64,000 nt of DNA from Tsukamurella pulmonis (GCF_900103175.1 NZ_FNLF01000002.1:744001-808000), one strand, 5' to 3'. Positions 18,930 to 27,441 are shown, counted from the first letter of the stretch. Made by a program: numbers and translations. The notes: generated from the letters alone by a model not told the origin.

Positions 18930-19406
18930 TCACCTTACCGGCTTGCGCAGCGTCACGGTCGCCACGCCGCCGTGCGGCGCCGGTTCGGGTTCGGAGACGA
19001 CGTAGCCCGCGCGCTGGTATGTCCGGATGTTGCGTTCGCTGCCCGCGCCGGTGAACATGATGAACTCCTCGGTGCCCGGCGGGGCGAGCGACTCCATCAG
19101 GGAGATCAGCTCGGTGCCCAGGCCCCGGCCGGCGAGGTCCGGGGCCACCATCACCCGCCCGATGTGCCAGCGGTGCTCCGGCTCCGCCCGGCCGCGGACC
19201 GCACCGATCAGCCGACCGTCGAGGCGCATGACGAACGTCGCCCACTGCGCCGTCCACTGCAGGATGTCGTCGTGCGTCTCGGTCAGCGGCGGGATCTCGA
19301 GGCTGTTGTTCGCGATCGCCTCCTGCACCCAGCAGCAGCGCTGCAGGACGAGCAGTTCCGCCACGTCGCTCGGCATGAACGGGGTGATCTCGAGCCCGTC
19401 GCTCAC
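18930..19406 (-). CDS. GNAT-family N-acetyltransferase
   Basis: 158 residues. The acetyl-CoA-binding motif appears as VMVAPDLAGRGLGTELISLME (Q/RxxGxG/A form, about residues 85-105), then a C-terminal region with NIRTYQRAGYVVSEPE, the standard GNAT motif B. Acceptor substrate cannot be told. Single gene between the M1 peptidase (33 bp) and the GntR gene, all on the minus strand. Confidence 0.85.
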   Translation of the reverse strand: MSDGLEITPFMPSDVAELLVLQRCCWVQEAIANNSLEIPPLTETHDDILQWTAQWATFVMRLDGRLIGAVRGRAEPEHRWHIGRVMVAPDLAGRGLGTELISLMESLAPPGTEEFIMFTGAGSERNIRTYQRAGYVVSEPEPAPHGGVATVTLRKPVR

Positions 19407-19456
19407 GGTGGCCCTTTCGTCGGGGGAGTCTGGGATCAGCCTAGTGCCGCGGCAGC

Positions 19457-19840
19457 TCAGGCCCGGGCACGCAGCGCCGCGACGACAGCGTCGAGTGCGG
19501 CCTGCGGCGGGGCGTCGAGGTGCCGGGCCGCGTCGGCGTACCGCGCGGCGGCGACGCGGAGCGCCTCGGCGTCGTAGGAGGGCTCCTCGTGTGGCAGGCC
19601 GACCACTCGCGTTCCGCCTCCGCGTCTACTCTCGATCAGGCCCGTGGCTTCGAGCTCCCGATACGCGTGAGCGGCTGTGCCGACGGCGATCCCGAGGTCG
19701 CGGGCGAGTTGGCGCAGCGGAGGCAGCTTCGAGCCGACGGGCAGCGCGCCCGATGCGATGTGGCCCGTGATCTGTCGACGGATCTGCTCGAACGCCGGAG
19801 TGGGATCCGAGTCGTCGACGCCGATGCGAGGCGCCGTCAT
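19457..19840 (-). CDS. GntR-family regulator, YtrA-type
   Basis: 127 residues, short as in YtrA-like GntR proteins: winged helix PAFEQIRRQITGHIASGALP then LPPLRQLARDLGIAVGTAAH and a small helical tail without a large effector domain. YtrA-type regulators usually repress their own operon, which encodes a membrane or ABC protein. ATG overlaps the stop of the upstream membrane-protein gene (ATGA). Two matching palindromes upstream of that gene (20827-20850 and 20870-20893) are the likely binding sites. Confidence 0.86.
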   Translation of the reverse strand: MTAPRIGVDDSDPTPAFEQIRRQITGHIASGALPVGSKLPPLRQLARDLGIAVGTAAHAYRELEATGLIESRRGGGTRVVGLPHEEPSYDAEALRVAAARYADAARHLDAPPQAALDAVVAALRARA

Positions 19841-20817
19841 AGGGCGGTGGCCTCGTCGTCGGATTCGCGCTGAGCGGAGCTTGCAGCAGCGGAGAGCGCG
19901 GTCGGCACCGGAGGACGGGCGAAGACGACCAGCGCGACGACGATGCCGAGCATCAGCAGCACGCTGATCGCGTCGGCGATGTAGGAGGGAGCGGTTGAGG
20001 CCAACCACGTGGGCCAGCCGTCGATCGGCTCGCCGCCGACGCGCACGTGATCGAGATAGTCGAGTGCAGCATTCCTCGGGATCTCGAGTCCGTCCCCGTC
20101 CATGATGACGAAGACGGCGGGGATGTAGAGCAGGCACAGCGCGCGGACGGCGGTGCCGCTGCGCCCCCAGCTGTCGCTGCCGGTGAGCGGATCGATGTCG
20201 GGGCGTCGGGTCGCGGCAAGGATCACCCAGACGGCGAGGACACCTGTGATGACGAAGGCGGCGTAGTCGATCCAGATGCCCGCGGCATTCACGGAGTACT
20301 CGACGGTGGGCGGATTGCTCCGACTCTCCAGCGTCTGGGCGGTGCCCAGCGGGGTGGTGAGGATCAGCGGGGTGAGCGCGGCGACCGCGAAAACCGAACC
20401 GAAGGCCACAAGCAGCCACCGGGGGAACAACTCCCGGACGCCCCGCGGTGCGAGCGTCGCGACGCGTGGGCCGGAGGGGCGAGTCGTCATCTCGGTGAGG
20501 AGCATCGCGATGAGCGGAAGCAGATAGAAGCCGGGGGACCAGAGGAGACCGAGGGCGAGCCTGATGGGCGCCGGTGTGGCGGTCGGATTGGTCGGATCGA
20601 GTGTTTGGGCGACGATTCCGTAGACCGTCAGGACGATGGCGGCCGCGATCGGGACGATGAACGCGACTTTGAGGTGCTTGCGCATCGTTCGCCGGTACGC
20701 GCGGTAGCTCGCCGACTGCGGTGCCGAATCGTCCGGCGTCAGTGTGCGCGCGACGACGTAGAACAGTGCGACGATCATCGCGACAGCGACGATGCCCAAG
20801 AGCGGCGCCAGCGGCAT
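19837..20817 (-). CDS. Multi-pass membrane protein, partner of GntR regulator
   Basis: 326 residues with about seven hydrophobic segments (roughly 3-25, 50-72, 85-110, 130-155, 180-205, 230-250, 275-300). No family motif recognised; it may belong to the DUF1648/SdpI-like or other membrane proteins often paired with YtrA-type GntR regulators, but this is a guess. AAGGAG lies nine bases before the ATG, within the proximal operator. Upstream sits a clear sigma-70 promoter. Confidence 0.7.
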   Translation of the reverse strand: MPLAPLLGIVAVAMIVALFYVVARTLTPDDSAPQSASYRAYRRTMRKHLKVAFIVPIAAAIVLTVYGIVAQTLDPTNPTATPAPIRLALGLLWSPGFYLLPLIAMLLTEMTTRPSGPRVATLAPRGVRELFPRWLLVAFGSVFAVAALTPLILTTPLGTAQTLESRSNPPTVEYSVNAAGIWIDYAAFVITGVLAVWVILAATRRPDIDPLTGSDSWGRSGTAVRALCLLYIPAVFVIMDGDGLEIPRNAALDYLDHVRVGGEPIDGWPTWLASTAPSYIADAISVLLMLGIVVALVVFARPPVPTALSAAASSAQRESDDEATAL

Positions 20818-20826
20818 TGTGAACTC

Positions 20827-20850
20827 CTTGTGTCAGTGGACTGGCACAAG
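20827..20850. promoter_or_regulatory. Proximal 24-bp GntR operator
   Basis: Palindrome with arms CTTGTGTCAGT and ACTGGCACAAG (one mismatch in 11) around GG. It overlaps the ribosome-binding site of the membrane-protein gene, so binding would block initiation or elongation. Confidence 0.65.
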
Positions 20851-20879
20851 ACTAGGCGTAGGGGGGCCGCTTGTGTCAA
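20851..20879 (-). promoter_or_regulatory. Sigma-70 promoter of membrane protein-gntR operon
   Basis: Minus strand TTGACA (20879-20874), 17 bases, then CCTAGT (20856-20851). The -35 lies inside the distal operator and the -10 abuts the proximal one, an arrangement suited to repression. Confidence 0.6.
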
Positions 20880-20893
20880 TCAACTGGTTCAAG
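20870..20893. promoter_or_regulatory. Distal 24-bp GntR operator
   Basis: Same 24-base layout as 20827-20850, 43 bases away: CTTGTGTCAAT then CAACTGGTTCAAG. The second arm is less conserved. It contains the -35 hexamer. Confidence 0.55.
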
Positions 20894-20948
20894 TGGTCAG
20901 TCGAAGGCGCTCAACGCGGGCGACCGCCGTCGACGACGGTCGAAAGCG

Positions 20949-20980
20949 CCGCTCGCCCCGCAAATTTGCGGGGCGAGCGG
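20949..20980 (-). terminator. Perfect 32-bp palindrome after Pls-like gene
   Basis: Arms CCGCTCGCCCCGCAAA and its exact complement, with no unpaired centre, 47 bases past the stop at 21028. It probably folds as a long GC-rich stem and ends the transcript; there is no T run, so it may act otherwise. Confidence 0.45.
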
Positions 20981-21027
20981 AGATCTCTGCGGGGAGCGGC
21001 GCGACGGGGTGCGCCGGCACCGTCGGG

Positions 21028-24000
21028 CTAGTCGCGCTTGCGCTTGCCCTCGCCGACGGCCCACGGAGAGATGGGGTTGCCCTGCCACTTGGTGTTGGCG
21101 GGGACGGAGTCGCCGCGCACCACGAGGGAGGCGGGGCCGACGGTGGCGCCGTCGCCCAGCGAGGAGGCGGGCAGGGCCACGCAGTGCGGGCCGAGCGTGG
21201 CGCCCTTGCCCAGCACGACGGTGTCCATCGCCATGATCCGGTCGTGGAACAGGTGCGTCTGCACCACGCAGCCGCGGGAGACGGTCGCGGCATCGCCGAG
21301 CGTGACCAGGTCGGCTTCGGGGAGCCAGTAGGTCTCGCACCAGACGCCGCGCCCGATCTTCGCGCCGAGCATCCGCAGCCACAGGTTGAGGATCGGCGTA
21401 CCGGTGGCGGCGTGTGCGAACCACGGCGCGGCGACGCACTCGACGAACGCGTCCGAGAGCTCGTTGCGCCAGACGAAACTCGACCACAGCGGGTGCTCCT
21501 CGCGCCCGATCCGCCCGACCACCAGCCACTTCGCGGCGGCGGCGACGCAGCAGGCGATCGCGCCCGCGACGAGCAGCGTCACGCCGGACAGGAGTGCGGC
21601 GAACCACCAGCCGACGTTGATCACGAAGTAGTTCAGCGCGATCAGCGTTCCCAGGCCCAGGCCGAAGCTCACGAAGACAGCGAGCAGGCGCGCCGTCTCG
21701 ACGGTGCCGCGGGCCAGGCGCAGCGCGAGCGACGGGTGGTAGGTGAACGTCGAATCCGTGTTCCCGGCGGTGCGGCGCAGGCGGACCGGGGGCGAGCCGA
21801 GCCAGGAACTGCCGCTCTTGGCCTTCGACGGGGTGGCGCTGAGCACGGCGACGAGGCCGTCCTTCGGGACGCGACGGCCCGGTCCCGTCATCCCCGAGTT
21901 GCCGAGGAAGGCGCGCTTGCCGATCTTGGCCTCGTCGATGCGCATCCAGCCGCCGCCGAGCTCGTAGCTGCCGACCATCGTGTCGTCGGCGAGGAAGGAG
22001 CCGTCGCCGATGGTGGTGAACTTGGGGATCACCATGGCGGTGGAGATCTCGGCGTCCTTGCCGACCTTGGTGCCGAGCATGCGGAACCAGATGGGCGTGA
22101 GCAGCGAGGCGTACAGGGGGAACAGGAAGGTGCGTGCGGAGTCCATCAGGCGCTCCGTGGCCCAGACCTGCCAGCCGACACTGCTGCGGACGGCGTGGTA
22201 GCCGGGTCGCAGGCCGATCGAGAGCAGCCGTACCGCGATGAGCGTGAGCAGCGCGTAGACCACGAGCGAGACGATCACCGCGACGGGCAGCGCCGGGAGG
22301 GCGCGCCACGCGGCCTGCTCCAGGTTCGTGGAATCGCGCACGACCCAACCGATCAGCGCCAGTCCGGCGCCGATCGCCACCATCGGCAGACCTGCGAGCA
22401 GCACCGAGGTGATGCCGTAGATCCACACCCAGTAGGGCTTGCGCGGCGGGCGCTCCGAGGGCCACGGGTGCTCGGCCTTGCCGATCTTCTCGGCGGGGGA
22501 GCCGGCCCAGTGCTGCTTGGCCTTGACCTTGCCGAAGACCGCGGAGCCCGGGGCGATCTCGGCGCGACGACCGATCTTCGCGCCCGGCAGCAGCGTGGAG
22601 CGCGCCCCGACGGACGCCTCCTCGCCGATACTGATCGCGCCGATGTGCAGTTCGTCGCCGTCGAGGTAGTGGCCGGCGAGGTCGACCTCGGGTTCGACCG
22701 AGGAGCGGTCGCCCAACTCGAGCATGCCGGTCACCGGCGGCAGCGCGTGCAGATCCACGCCGCGGCCGATCTTCGCGCCGAGTGCGCGGGCGTAGTAGAT
22801 CATCCACGGTGCGCCGGAGAGGTTCTCGGCGCCCGATGCGGCGGTGAAGCGCTCGGCGATCCACAGTCGCAGGTGCTCGGGACCGCCGCGCCGGTAGACG
22901 CCGGGCTGCAGCCCGCCCAGCAGCAGGCGGCACGCGATCACCGACAGCGCCATCCGGCCGATCGGCGTGATGAACACCAGGAACAGCGCGAGGACGATCC
23001 ACCAGCTCAGCGTCGGCAGCAGGTCCGAGCCCGTGGCCCACGCGAAGACGTTGTTGGCGATGGCCATCCAGGTCAGCCACTGCAGGCCGGTCAGCGTGGT
23101 GAGCGGTACGGACAGCACGATCTGGGCGATCCCCGTCGAGCGCGGGGTGGGCCGCACGATCCGCGGCTCGACGACCTCCGCCGGGGAGAGCGAGTCCAGG
23201 TACGCGGCGAGCGAGCCGAGGCGCGGGTGGTCGTAGAGATCGGCGACGGTGACCGACGGGTACTGCTCGCGCAGCGCCGTGACCAGCTGGGCCGCGCTGA
23301 GCGAGCCGCCGCCCTCGGCGAAGAAATCGGCGTCTTCGCTGGTGATCGCGGCGCCCAGGATCCCGGCCCAGCGTTCGGCGACCCATGCCGCGGTGCCCTC
23401 GAGGTCACCGGTGTCGGTGTCGTCGGAACCGGGCAGCGGCCACGGCAGCGCGTTGCGATCGACCTTGCCGGAGGTGCGGGTGGGCAGCTCGTCGACCAGG
23501 GCGAGGCGGGGTACCAGCGCCGCCGGTAGCTCCTTCGCGAGCAGCGCGCGCGCCGCCCCCAGGTCGAAGTCGGGATCGGTCGAGGCCAGGTAGCCGACGA
23601 GCATGGAGGTGCCCGCGGAGTTCTTCCGCACGGCGGCCGCCGCGCCGGACACGCCGGGCAGGTTCTGCAGCGCGTTGTCGACCTCGCCGAGCTCGATCCG
23701 GCGTCCGCCGACCTTGACCTGGTCATCGGCGCGGCCCTCGAACAGCAGGCCCTCGGGCTCGAGGCGCACCAGGTCGCCCGAGCGGTAGGCCCGCTCCCAG
23801 CCCAGCGTCTCCATCGGCGCGTACTTCTCGGCGTCCTTGGCGGGATCGAGGTAGCGGGCCAGGCCCACGCCGCCGATCACCAGCTCGCCGGACTCACCCT
23901 CTGCCACCGGGAGCGACGTGGCGGGGTCCACGACCGCGAGGTCCCAGCCCTGCAGCGGCAGGCCGATGCGGACCGGGCCCGTGCCGTCGAGGGGCGCGGC

Positions 24001-24936
24001 GCACGCGACCACGGTGGCCTCGGTGGGGCCGTAGGTGTTCCACACCTCGCGGCCGTCGACGGCGAGCCGCTGCGCCAGCTCGGGCGGGCACGCCTCGCCG
24101 CCGAAGATGAGCAGGCGCACGGCCTCCAGGGCCTCGGCCGGCCACATGGCGGCCAGGGTCGGCACCGTCGACACGACGGAGATGTCGCGGGACACGAGCC
24201 AGGGCCCGAGGTCCATGCCGGACCGCACCAGCGAGCGCGGCGCGGGCACCAGGCAGGCGCCGTGGCGCCACGCGAGCCACATCTCCTCGCAGGAGGCGTC
24301 GAAGGCGACGGACAGCCCGGCCAGCACCCGGTCGCCCGGCTTGAGGGGCTCGGCCTGCAGGAACAGTCGGGCCTCGGCGTCGACGAACGCCGCCGAGTTG
24401 AGATTGGTGACGGCCACGCCCTTCGGGGTGCCGGTCGATCCCGAGGTGAAGATGATCCAGGAATCGTCCTCGGGCGTGGGGAGGCGGTTGCCGGGCTCGG
24501 CGGTGCCGGCCTCGATCGCGGCCGCGCGCTCCTTGGTCTCGGGCGCGCGCCACAGTCCGTCGCCGGTGAAGATCGCGGCCGCCGCGGCCTCGCCGAAGAC
24601 GAGATCGGCGCGCTCCTGCGGATCGTCGGCGTCGACGGGGACGTACGCGGCGCCGGCGGCCAGCGTCGAGAGGATCGCGACGTACAGCGAGCGGTGCCCG
24701 GACGGCATGCGGATGCCGACGCGGTCGCCGGCCCGCACGCCGCTCCGGCCGAGGAAGTCGGCGCCCTCGAGCACTTCCTCCCACAGCTCGGAGTAGGTGA
24801 GCACCACGTCACCGTCGTCGATGGCGGGGACCTCGGGGAAGGCGTCGACTGTCGCCTTGAGGATGTCGATCAGGGTCCGGGGCGCGGGGGCCGATGCGGA
24901 CAGCAGGTACTGCGGGGGGATCTCGTTCGGGACCAC
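21028..24936 (-). CDS. Pls/PosA-type single-module NRPS (poly-amino-acid synthetase-like)
   Basis: 1302 residues, close to the 1319 of epsilon-poly-L-lysine synthetase Pls. Order: adenylation domain (about 20-500; IIFTSGSTGTPKG 161-173, TYGPTE 301-306, YRSGDL 384-389, Lys491 of A10), carrier domain (515-585; phosphopantetheine Ser545 in EGGGS), then six membrane helices in three pairs (about 604-672, 836-905, 1082-1140) separated by three left-handed beta-helix domains with hexapeptide repeats (716-815, 952-1050, 1188-1285). There is no condensation or thioesterase domain, as in Pls, where the tandem C-terminal domains join the monomers. Specificity residues aligned by eye to GrsA-Phe: D213 A214 E217 S256 I277 G279 T301 V309 V310 K491. 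GTG start with GGAGGAAG nine bases upstream. Product unknown; family members in related genera are mostly uncharacterised. Confidence 0.9.
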   Translation of the reverse strand: MVPNEIPPQYLLSASAPAPRTLIDILKATVDAFPEVPAIDDGDVVLTYSELWEEVLEGADFLGRSGVRAGDRVGIRMPSGHRSLYVAILSTLAAGAAYVPVDADDPQERADLVFGEAAAAAIFTGDGLWRAPETKERAAAIEAGTAEPGNRLPTPEDDSWIIFTSGSTGTPKGVAVTNLNSAAFVDAEARLFLQAEPLKPGDRVLAGLSVAFDASCEEMWLAWRHGACLVPAPRSLVRSGMDLGPWLVSRDISVVSTVPTLAAMWPAEALEAVRLLIFGGEACPPELAQRLAVDGREVWNTYGPTEATVVACAAPLDGTGPVRIGLPLQGWDLAVVDPATSLPVAEGESGELVIGGVGLARYLDPAKDAEKYAPMETLGWERAYRSGDLVRLEPEGLLFEGRADDQVKVGGRRIELGEVDNALQNLPGVSGAAAAVRKNSAGTSMLVGYLASTDPDFDLGAARALLAKELPAALVPRLALVDELPTRTSGKVDRNALPWPLPGSDDTDTGDLEGTAAWVAERWAGILGAAITSEDADFFAEGGGSLSAAQLVTALREQYPSVTVADLYDHPRLGSLAAYLDSLSPAEVVEPRIVRPTPRSTGIAQIVLSVPLTTLTGLQWLTWMAIANNVFAWATGSDLLPTLSWWIVLALFLVFITPIGRMALSVIACRLLLGGLQPGVYRRGGPEHLRLWIAERFTAASGAENLSGAPWMIYYARALGAKIGRGVDLHALPPVTGMLELGDRSSVEPEVDLAGHYLDGDELHIGAISIGEEASVGARSTLLPGAKIGRRAEIAPGSAVFGKVKAKQHWAGSPAEKIGKAEHPWPSERPPRKPYWVWIYGITSVLLAGLPMVAIGAGLALIGWVVRDSTNLEQAAWRALPALPVAVIVSLVVYALLTLIAVRLLSIGLRPGYHAVRSSVGWQVWATERLMDSARTFLFPLYASLLTPIWFRMLGTKVGKDAEISTAMVIPKFTTIGDGSFLADDTMVGSYELGGGWMRIDEAKIGKRAFLGNSGMTGPGRRVPKDGLVAVLSATPSKAKSGSSWLGSPPVRLRRTAGNTDSTFTYHPSLALRLARGTVETARLLAVFVSFGLGLGTLIALNYFVINVGWWFAALLSGVTLLVAGAIACCVAAAAKWLVVGRIGREEHPLWSSFVWRNELSDAFVECVAAPWFAHAATGTPILNLWLRMLGAKIGRGVWCETYWLPEADLVTLGDAATVSRGCVVQTHLFHDRIMAMDTVVLGKGATLGPHCVALPASSLGDGATVGPASLVVRGDSVPANTKWQGNPISPWAVGEGKRKRD

Positions 24937-25058
24937 GGTGGCCGACTTCCTCCGGATATGCAGACGGGCACGACAGAGAACACAAGACTTCGCGTTGATT
25001 GTGTCAGGTCACAGGAACGCCGCCGAACCGACCGGCAGGGCTAAGCTTGAAGGATAGA

Positions 25059-25072
25059 TTACTGGCCAGTAA
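25059..25072. promoter_or_regulatory. 14-bp palindromic operator before esterase
   Basis: TTACTGGCCAGTAA is a perfect palindrome lying one base from the AAGGAG ribosome-binding site of the downstream esterase gene, in the divergent region shared with the Pls-like gene. It looks like a TetR-family site; no tetR gene is adjacent. Confidence 0.5.
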
Positions 25073-25087
25073 CAAGGAGTGTTCGAC

Positions 25088-26050
25088 ATGGCCGTCATCG
25101 CCCATCGAGGCCGCAGTGTGCGTGCCCTGGTCGTGCTGTGGTTGACCCGGATGTTCATGAAGACGGTGTTCCGCCTGTTCCCGATGAGTGACCGGACCCT
25201 GCCGGTCCTGCGCGCGGCGGAGCCGTACCTGAGCCGGGTCCCGCAGTCGGTGCGCGGCGTGCGGATCGAGAAGATCACGCTCGGCGGCGTGCCGACCGAG
25301 CGGATCATCCCCGACGGTGACGCCGACCCGCACCCGCGCGCGGCGCTCGTCTATTACCACGGTGGCGCATTCATCGGCTGCAACCTCGACACCCATCGCC
25401 GGATCGCCGCGCTCCTGGCGCGCGGCCTGCGGGTGCCGGTCTACAACGTCGAGTACCGGCAGTACCCCGACGGTGGCGTCGGCACGTCGGTGGCCGACGG
25501 TTTCGCCGCCTACCGCGAACTGCTCGACTCCGGCGAGTTCGACCGGATCCTCGTGGCGGGCGACTCCGCGGGCGGGTACGTGTGCGCCAAGGTGATCCAG
25601 TACGCCGCCGAGGCGGAGATCCAGGGACCGACGGCCTTCGCCGGCTTCTCGCCGTTCCTCGACATCAGCGCCGGGCTGCCGCGCTCCTCGCGGCACGACG
25701 CCATGCTGCCGCTCGGCAAGATCCGCCGGCTGCGGCGCGTGCTGGGCCGTGGGCCCGAGGAGCTGCGCGGGCCGGAGGACATGACCACCGATGCGACCGC
25801 CCGTTACTTCCCGCCGAGCATCGTCTTCGCCGCGCGGCGCGAGGCCCTGGAGCTGGACGCGATGGAGCTGCACGCCGCGCTCGACCGCGCCGGCGTCGAG
25901 AACGAGGTGCACGTCTACGACGGCCAGGTGCACGCCTTCGTCGTCGCCGCCGGGCTCACCCCCGAGTCGTGGGCGGCGTACAAGACGGCCGTCGCGTTCC
26001 TCTCCGACCGGCTCACCGAGGCGGAGACGGCGCACAGCGAGGCGGCCTGA
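25088..26050 (+). CDS. HSL-family alpha/beta hydrolase (esterase/lipase)
   Basis: 320 residues. HGGAF (91-95) is the oxyanion motif of hormone-sensitive-lipase-type esterases and GDSAGG (158-163) carries the nucleophile Ser160; the acid probably lies in REALELDAMEL and the His in QVHAF near the C terminus. An N-terminal stretch (about 10-30) is partly hydrophobic. AAGGAG lies eight bases before the ATG at 25088; a GTG three codons earlier is less likely. Divergent from the Pls-like gene by 151 bp. Confidence 0.88.
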   Translation: MAVIAHRGRSVRALVVLWLTRMFMKTVFRLFPMSDRTLPVLRAAEPYLSRVPQSVRGVRIEKITLGGVPTERIIPDGDADPHPRAALVYYHGGAFIGCNLDTHRRIAALLARGLRVPVYNVEYRQYPDGGVGTSVADGFAAYRELLDSGEFDRILVAGDSAGGYVCAKVIQYAAEAEIQGPTAFAGFSPFLDISAGLPRSSRHDAMLPLGKIRRLRRVLGRGPEELRGPEDMTTDATARYFPPSIVFAARREALELDAMELHAALDRAGVENEVHVYDGQVHAFVVAAGLTPESWAAYKTAVAFLSDRLTEAETAHSEAA

Positions 26051-26088
26051 GACCTGCGAAAGGGGCGAACCCCACGCATTGCGCATCG

Positions 26089-26094
26089 TAAACT
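26089..26094 (+). promoter_or_regulatory. -10 element of CSC secreted protein gene (leaderless)
   Basis: TAAACT, then six bases, then the GTG start at 26101, with no Shine-Dalgarno sequence. Confidence 0.55.
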
Positions 26095-26100
26095 CGATGT

Positions 26101-26673
26101 GTGGCCAGGCGATGGACGCTCCTCAGGTGCGCAGCGGCGATCACCACACTGTTCGCAGTGCTCGGGGTCGGCGTCGTCGTGCCGGGCTCGAGCGGGGTCG
26201 CGTCCGCGTGCTCCTGCGCGTCCGTGGAGGTTCCGAAGGAGCTCACGGTCGTCAACGGCGTGGTCGAGAAGCAGCTGATCGGTGATCGCGCGGTCGACCT
26301 CCAGGTCCGCGTGACCTCGATGCACGGCGCACCGCCCGAACGAGTGACGGTGATCCGCGCGGAGTCCGGGCGCTATTCGTCGTGCGGTGACGACTACCTC
26401 GACGGTCAGGAGGTCCGACTGGTCGTCAAGCCCGGCGGCCCGCGGTGGGTGCATCCGATCTGCAGCAACGCGGTGCTCAGCCGCGCCGACGCCCCCGACG
26501 TCACCGGAGTCCCACCGGGGCCTGGCGCCGAGGAGCACCGCCTTCCCGGGCCGCCCCTGTCGTGGTGGAACGTTGCGAAGCAGTCGTACTGGTCCGGGCC
26601 GGCGCTCGTCGCGCTCGCGCTCGTCCTCGGGCTGGGACTCGTGGTGGTGCTGGCGCGGAGGCCGCGCGGCTGA
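26101..26673 (+). CDS. Secreted CSC-starting protein with C-terminal membrane anchor
   Basis: 190 residues, GTG start. A signal peptide (about 1-36) ends in VASA, so the mature chain would begin CSCASVE with Cys37 and Cys39. Proteins starting with CxC at the mature N terminus include TIMP/netrin-like domains; similar short actinobacterial proteins are known but uncharacterised. Two more Cys (about 101 and 122) may form disulfides. A C-terminal hydrophobic helix (about 165-185) followed by RRPRG would anchor it facing outward. Function unknown; the TIMP resemblance rests only on the N-terminal pattern and general size. Confidence 0.6.
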   Translation: MARRWTLLRCAAAITTLFAVLGVGVVVPGSSGVASACSCASVEVPKELTVVNGVVEKQLIGDRAVDLQVRVTSMHGAPPERVTVIRAESGRYSSCGDDYLDGQEVRLVVKPGGPRWVHPICSNAVLSRADAPDVTGVPPGPGAEEHRLPGPPLSWWNVAKQSYWSGPALVALALVLGLGLVVVLARRPRG

Positions 26674-26706
26674 CCAGGGGCGGTGCAGCGCGGCGCCTGA
26701 TCCCGC

Positions 26707-27441
26707 TCAGCGGCGGCGGTCGATCTCCGCGACGACGGCGTTCTGCCCCCGGGCGACGGCGTGCTCGCGGGCGGTCACGCCCTGCCGGTCCGCGAGATCC
26801 GCGCGGGCGCCCGCGTCGAGCACGAGCCGCACCGTCTCCACGTGATCGGCGTCGCCGTTGCCCAGGATCACCGCCTCCAGCAGGCAGGTCCACCCCGAGG
26901 CGTTGACGTGGTCCACGTCCACGCCCGCGCCGATCAGCAGTTTCACGTTCTCCACGTGCCCGTGCTCGCACGCGGGGATCAGTGCCGTCCCGCGGTAGCG
27001 GTTGAGGCTGCGCACGTCGGCGCCGTGCCGCAGCGTCGACGCCAGGATCTCGGTCATGCCCTCGGCACCCGCGTACAGGTAGGCGGAGTCCTCCATGTCG
27101 TCCTTGGCGTTCGGGTCCGCGCCCGCGTCCAGCAGCGCCAGCGCGATCTCGGTGTGCCCGGCCTTCGTCGCCGCGACCAGTGCCGTGCGGGCCCGGGCGA
27201 TGCGGACCTCGAGGTCGGCACCGTCGGCGATGGCGGCGCGGGCCCCGGCGAGGTCGCCGTCGGTGACGGCGCGGACCAGCGCCCGGGTCGCCTCCGGGGG
27301 CGGGGCGGGGCGCACCGTCGACGACGGTGCCGGAACGCTCACGCTCGACGGTGCGCTGCTCGGCACCGGTGCGGCGGAGGGGTTCTGGGCCGCGCACCCG
27401 GCCAGGAGGAGCGCTGCGCCGGCGACGGCGAGCCGCCTCAC
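26707..27441 (-). CDS. Ankyrin-repeat lipoprotein
   Basis: 244 residues. Lipoprotein signal peptide with LLLAGC (Cys16), a Ser/Pro/Val-rich linker to about residue 55, then about five ankyrin repeats (ALVAATKAGHTEIALALLDAG and similar units) to the C terminus. Probably a surface or periplasmic-space binding protein; partner unknown. The GTG start overlaps the stop of the deaminase gene (GTGA), so the pair is translated together. Confidence 0.82.
   Translation of the reverse strand: MRRLAVAGAALLLAGCAAQNPSAAPVPSSAPSSVSVPAPSSTVRPAPPPEATRALVRAVTDGDLAGARAAIADGADLEVRIARARTALVAATKAGHTEIALALLDAGADPNAKDDMEDSAYLYAGAEGMTEILASTLRHGADVRSLNRYRGTALIPACEHGHVENVKLLIGAGVDVDHVNASGWTCLLEAVILGNGDADHVETVRLVLDAGARADLADRQGVTAREHAVARGQNAVVAEIDRRR

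Noticed and set aside
20047-23529. 1160-codon open frame antisense to the Pls-like gene
   Set aside because: Composition is Arg/Gly/Asp-rich with no domain; it mirrors the codon bias of the real gene on the other strand. Similar long antisense frames (70-1518, 6262-8304, 17613-19577, 43482-45353) were dropped for the same reason.
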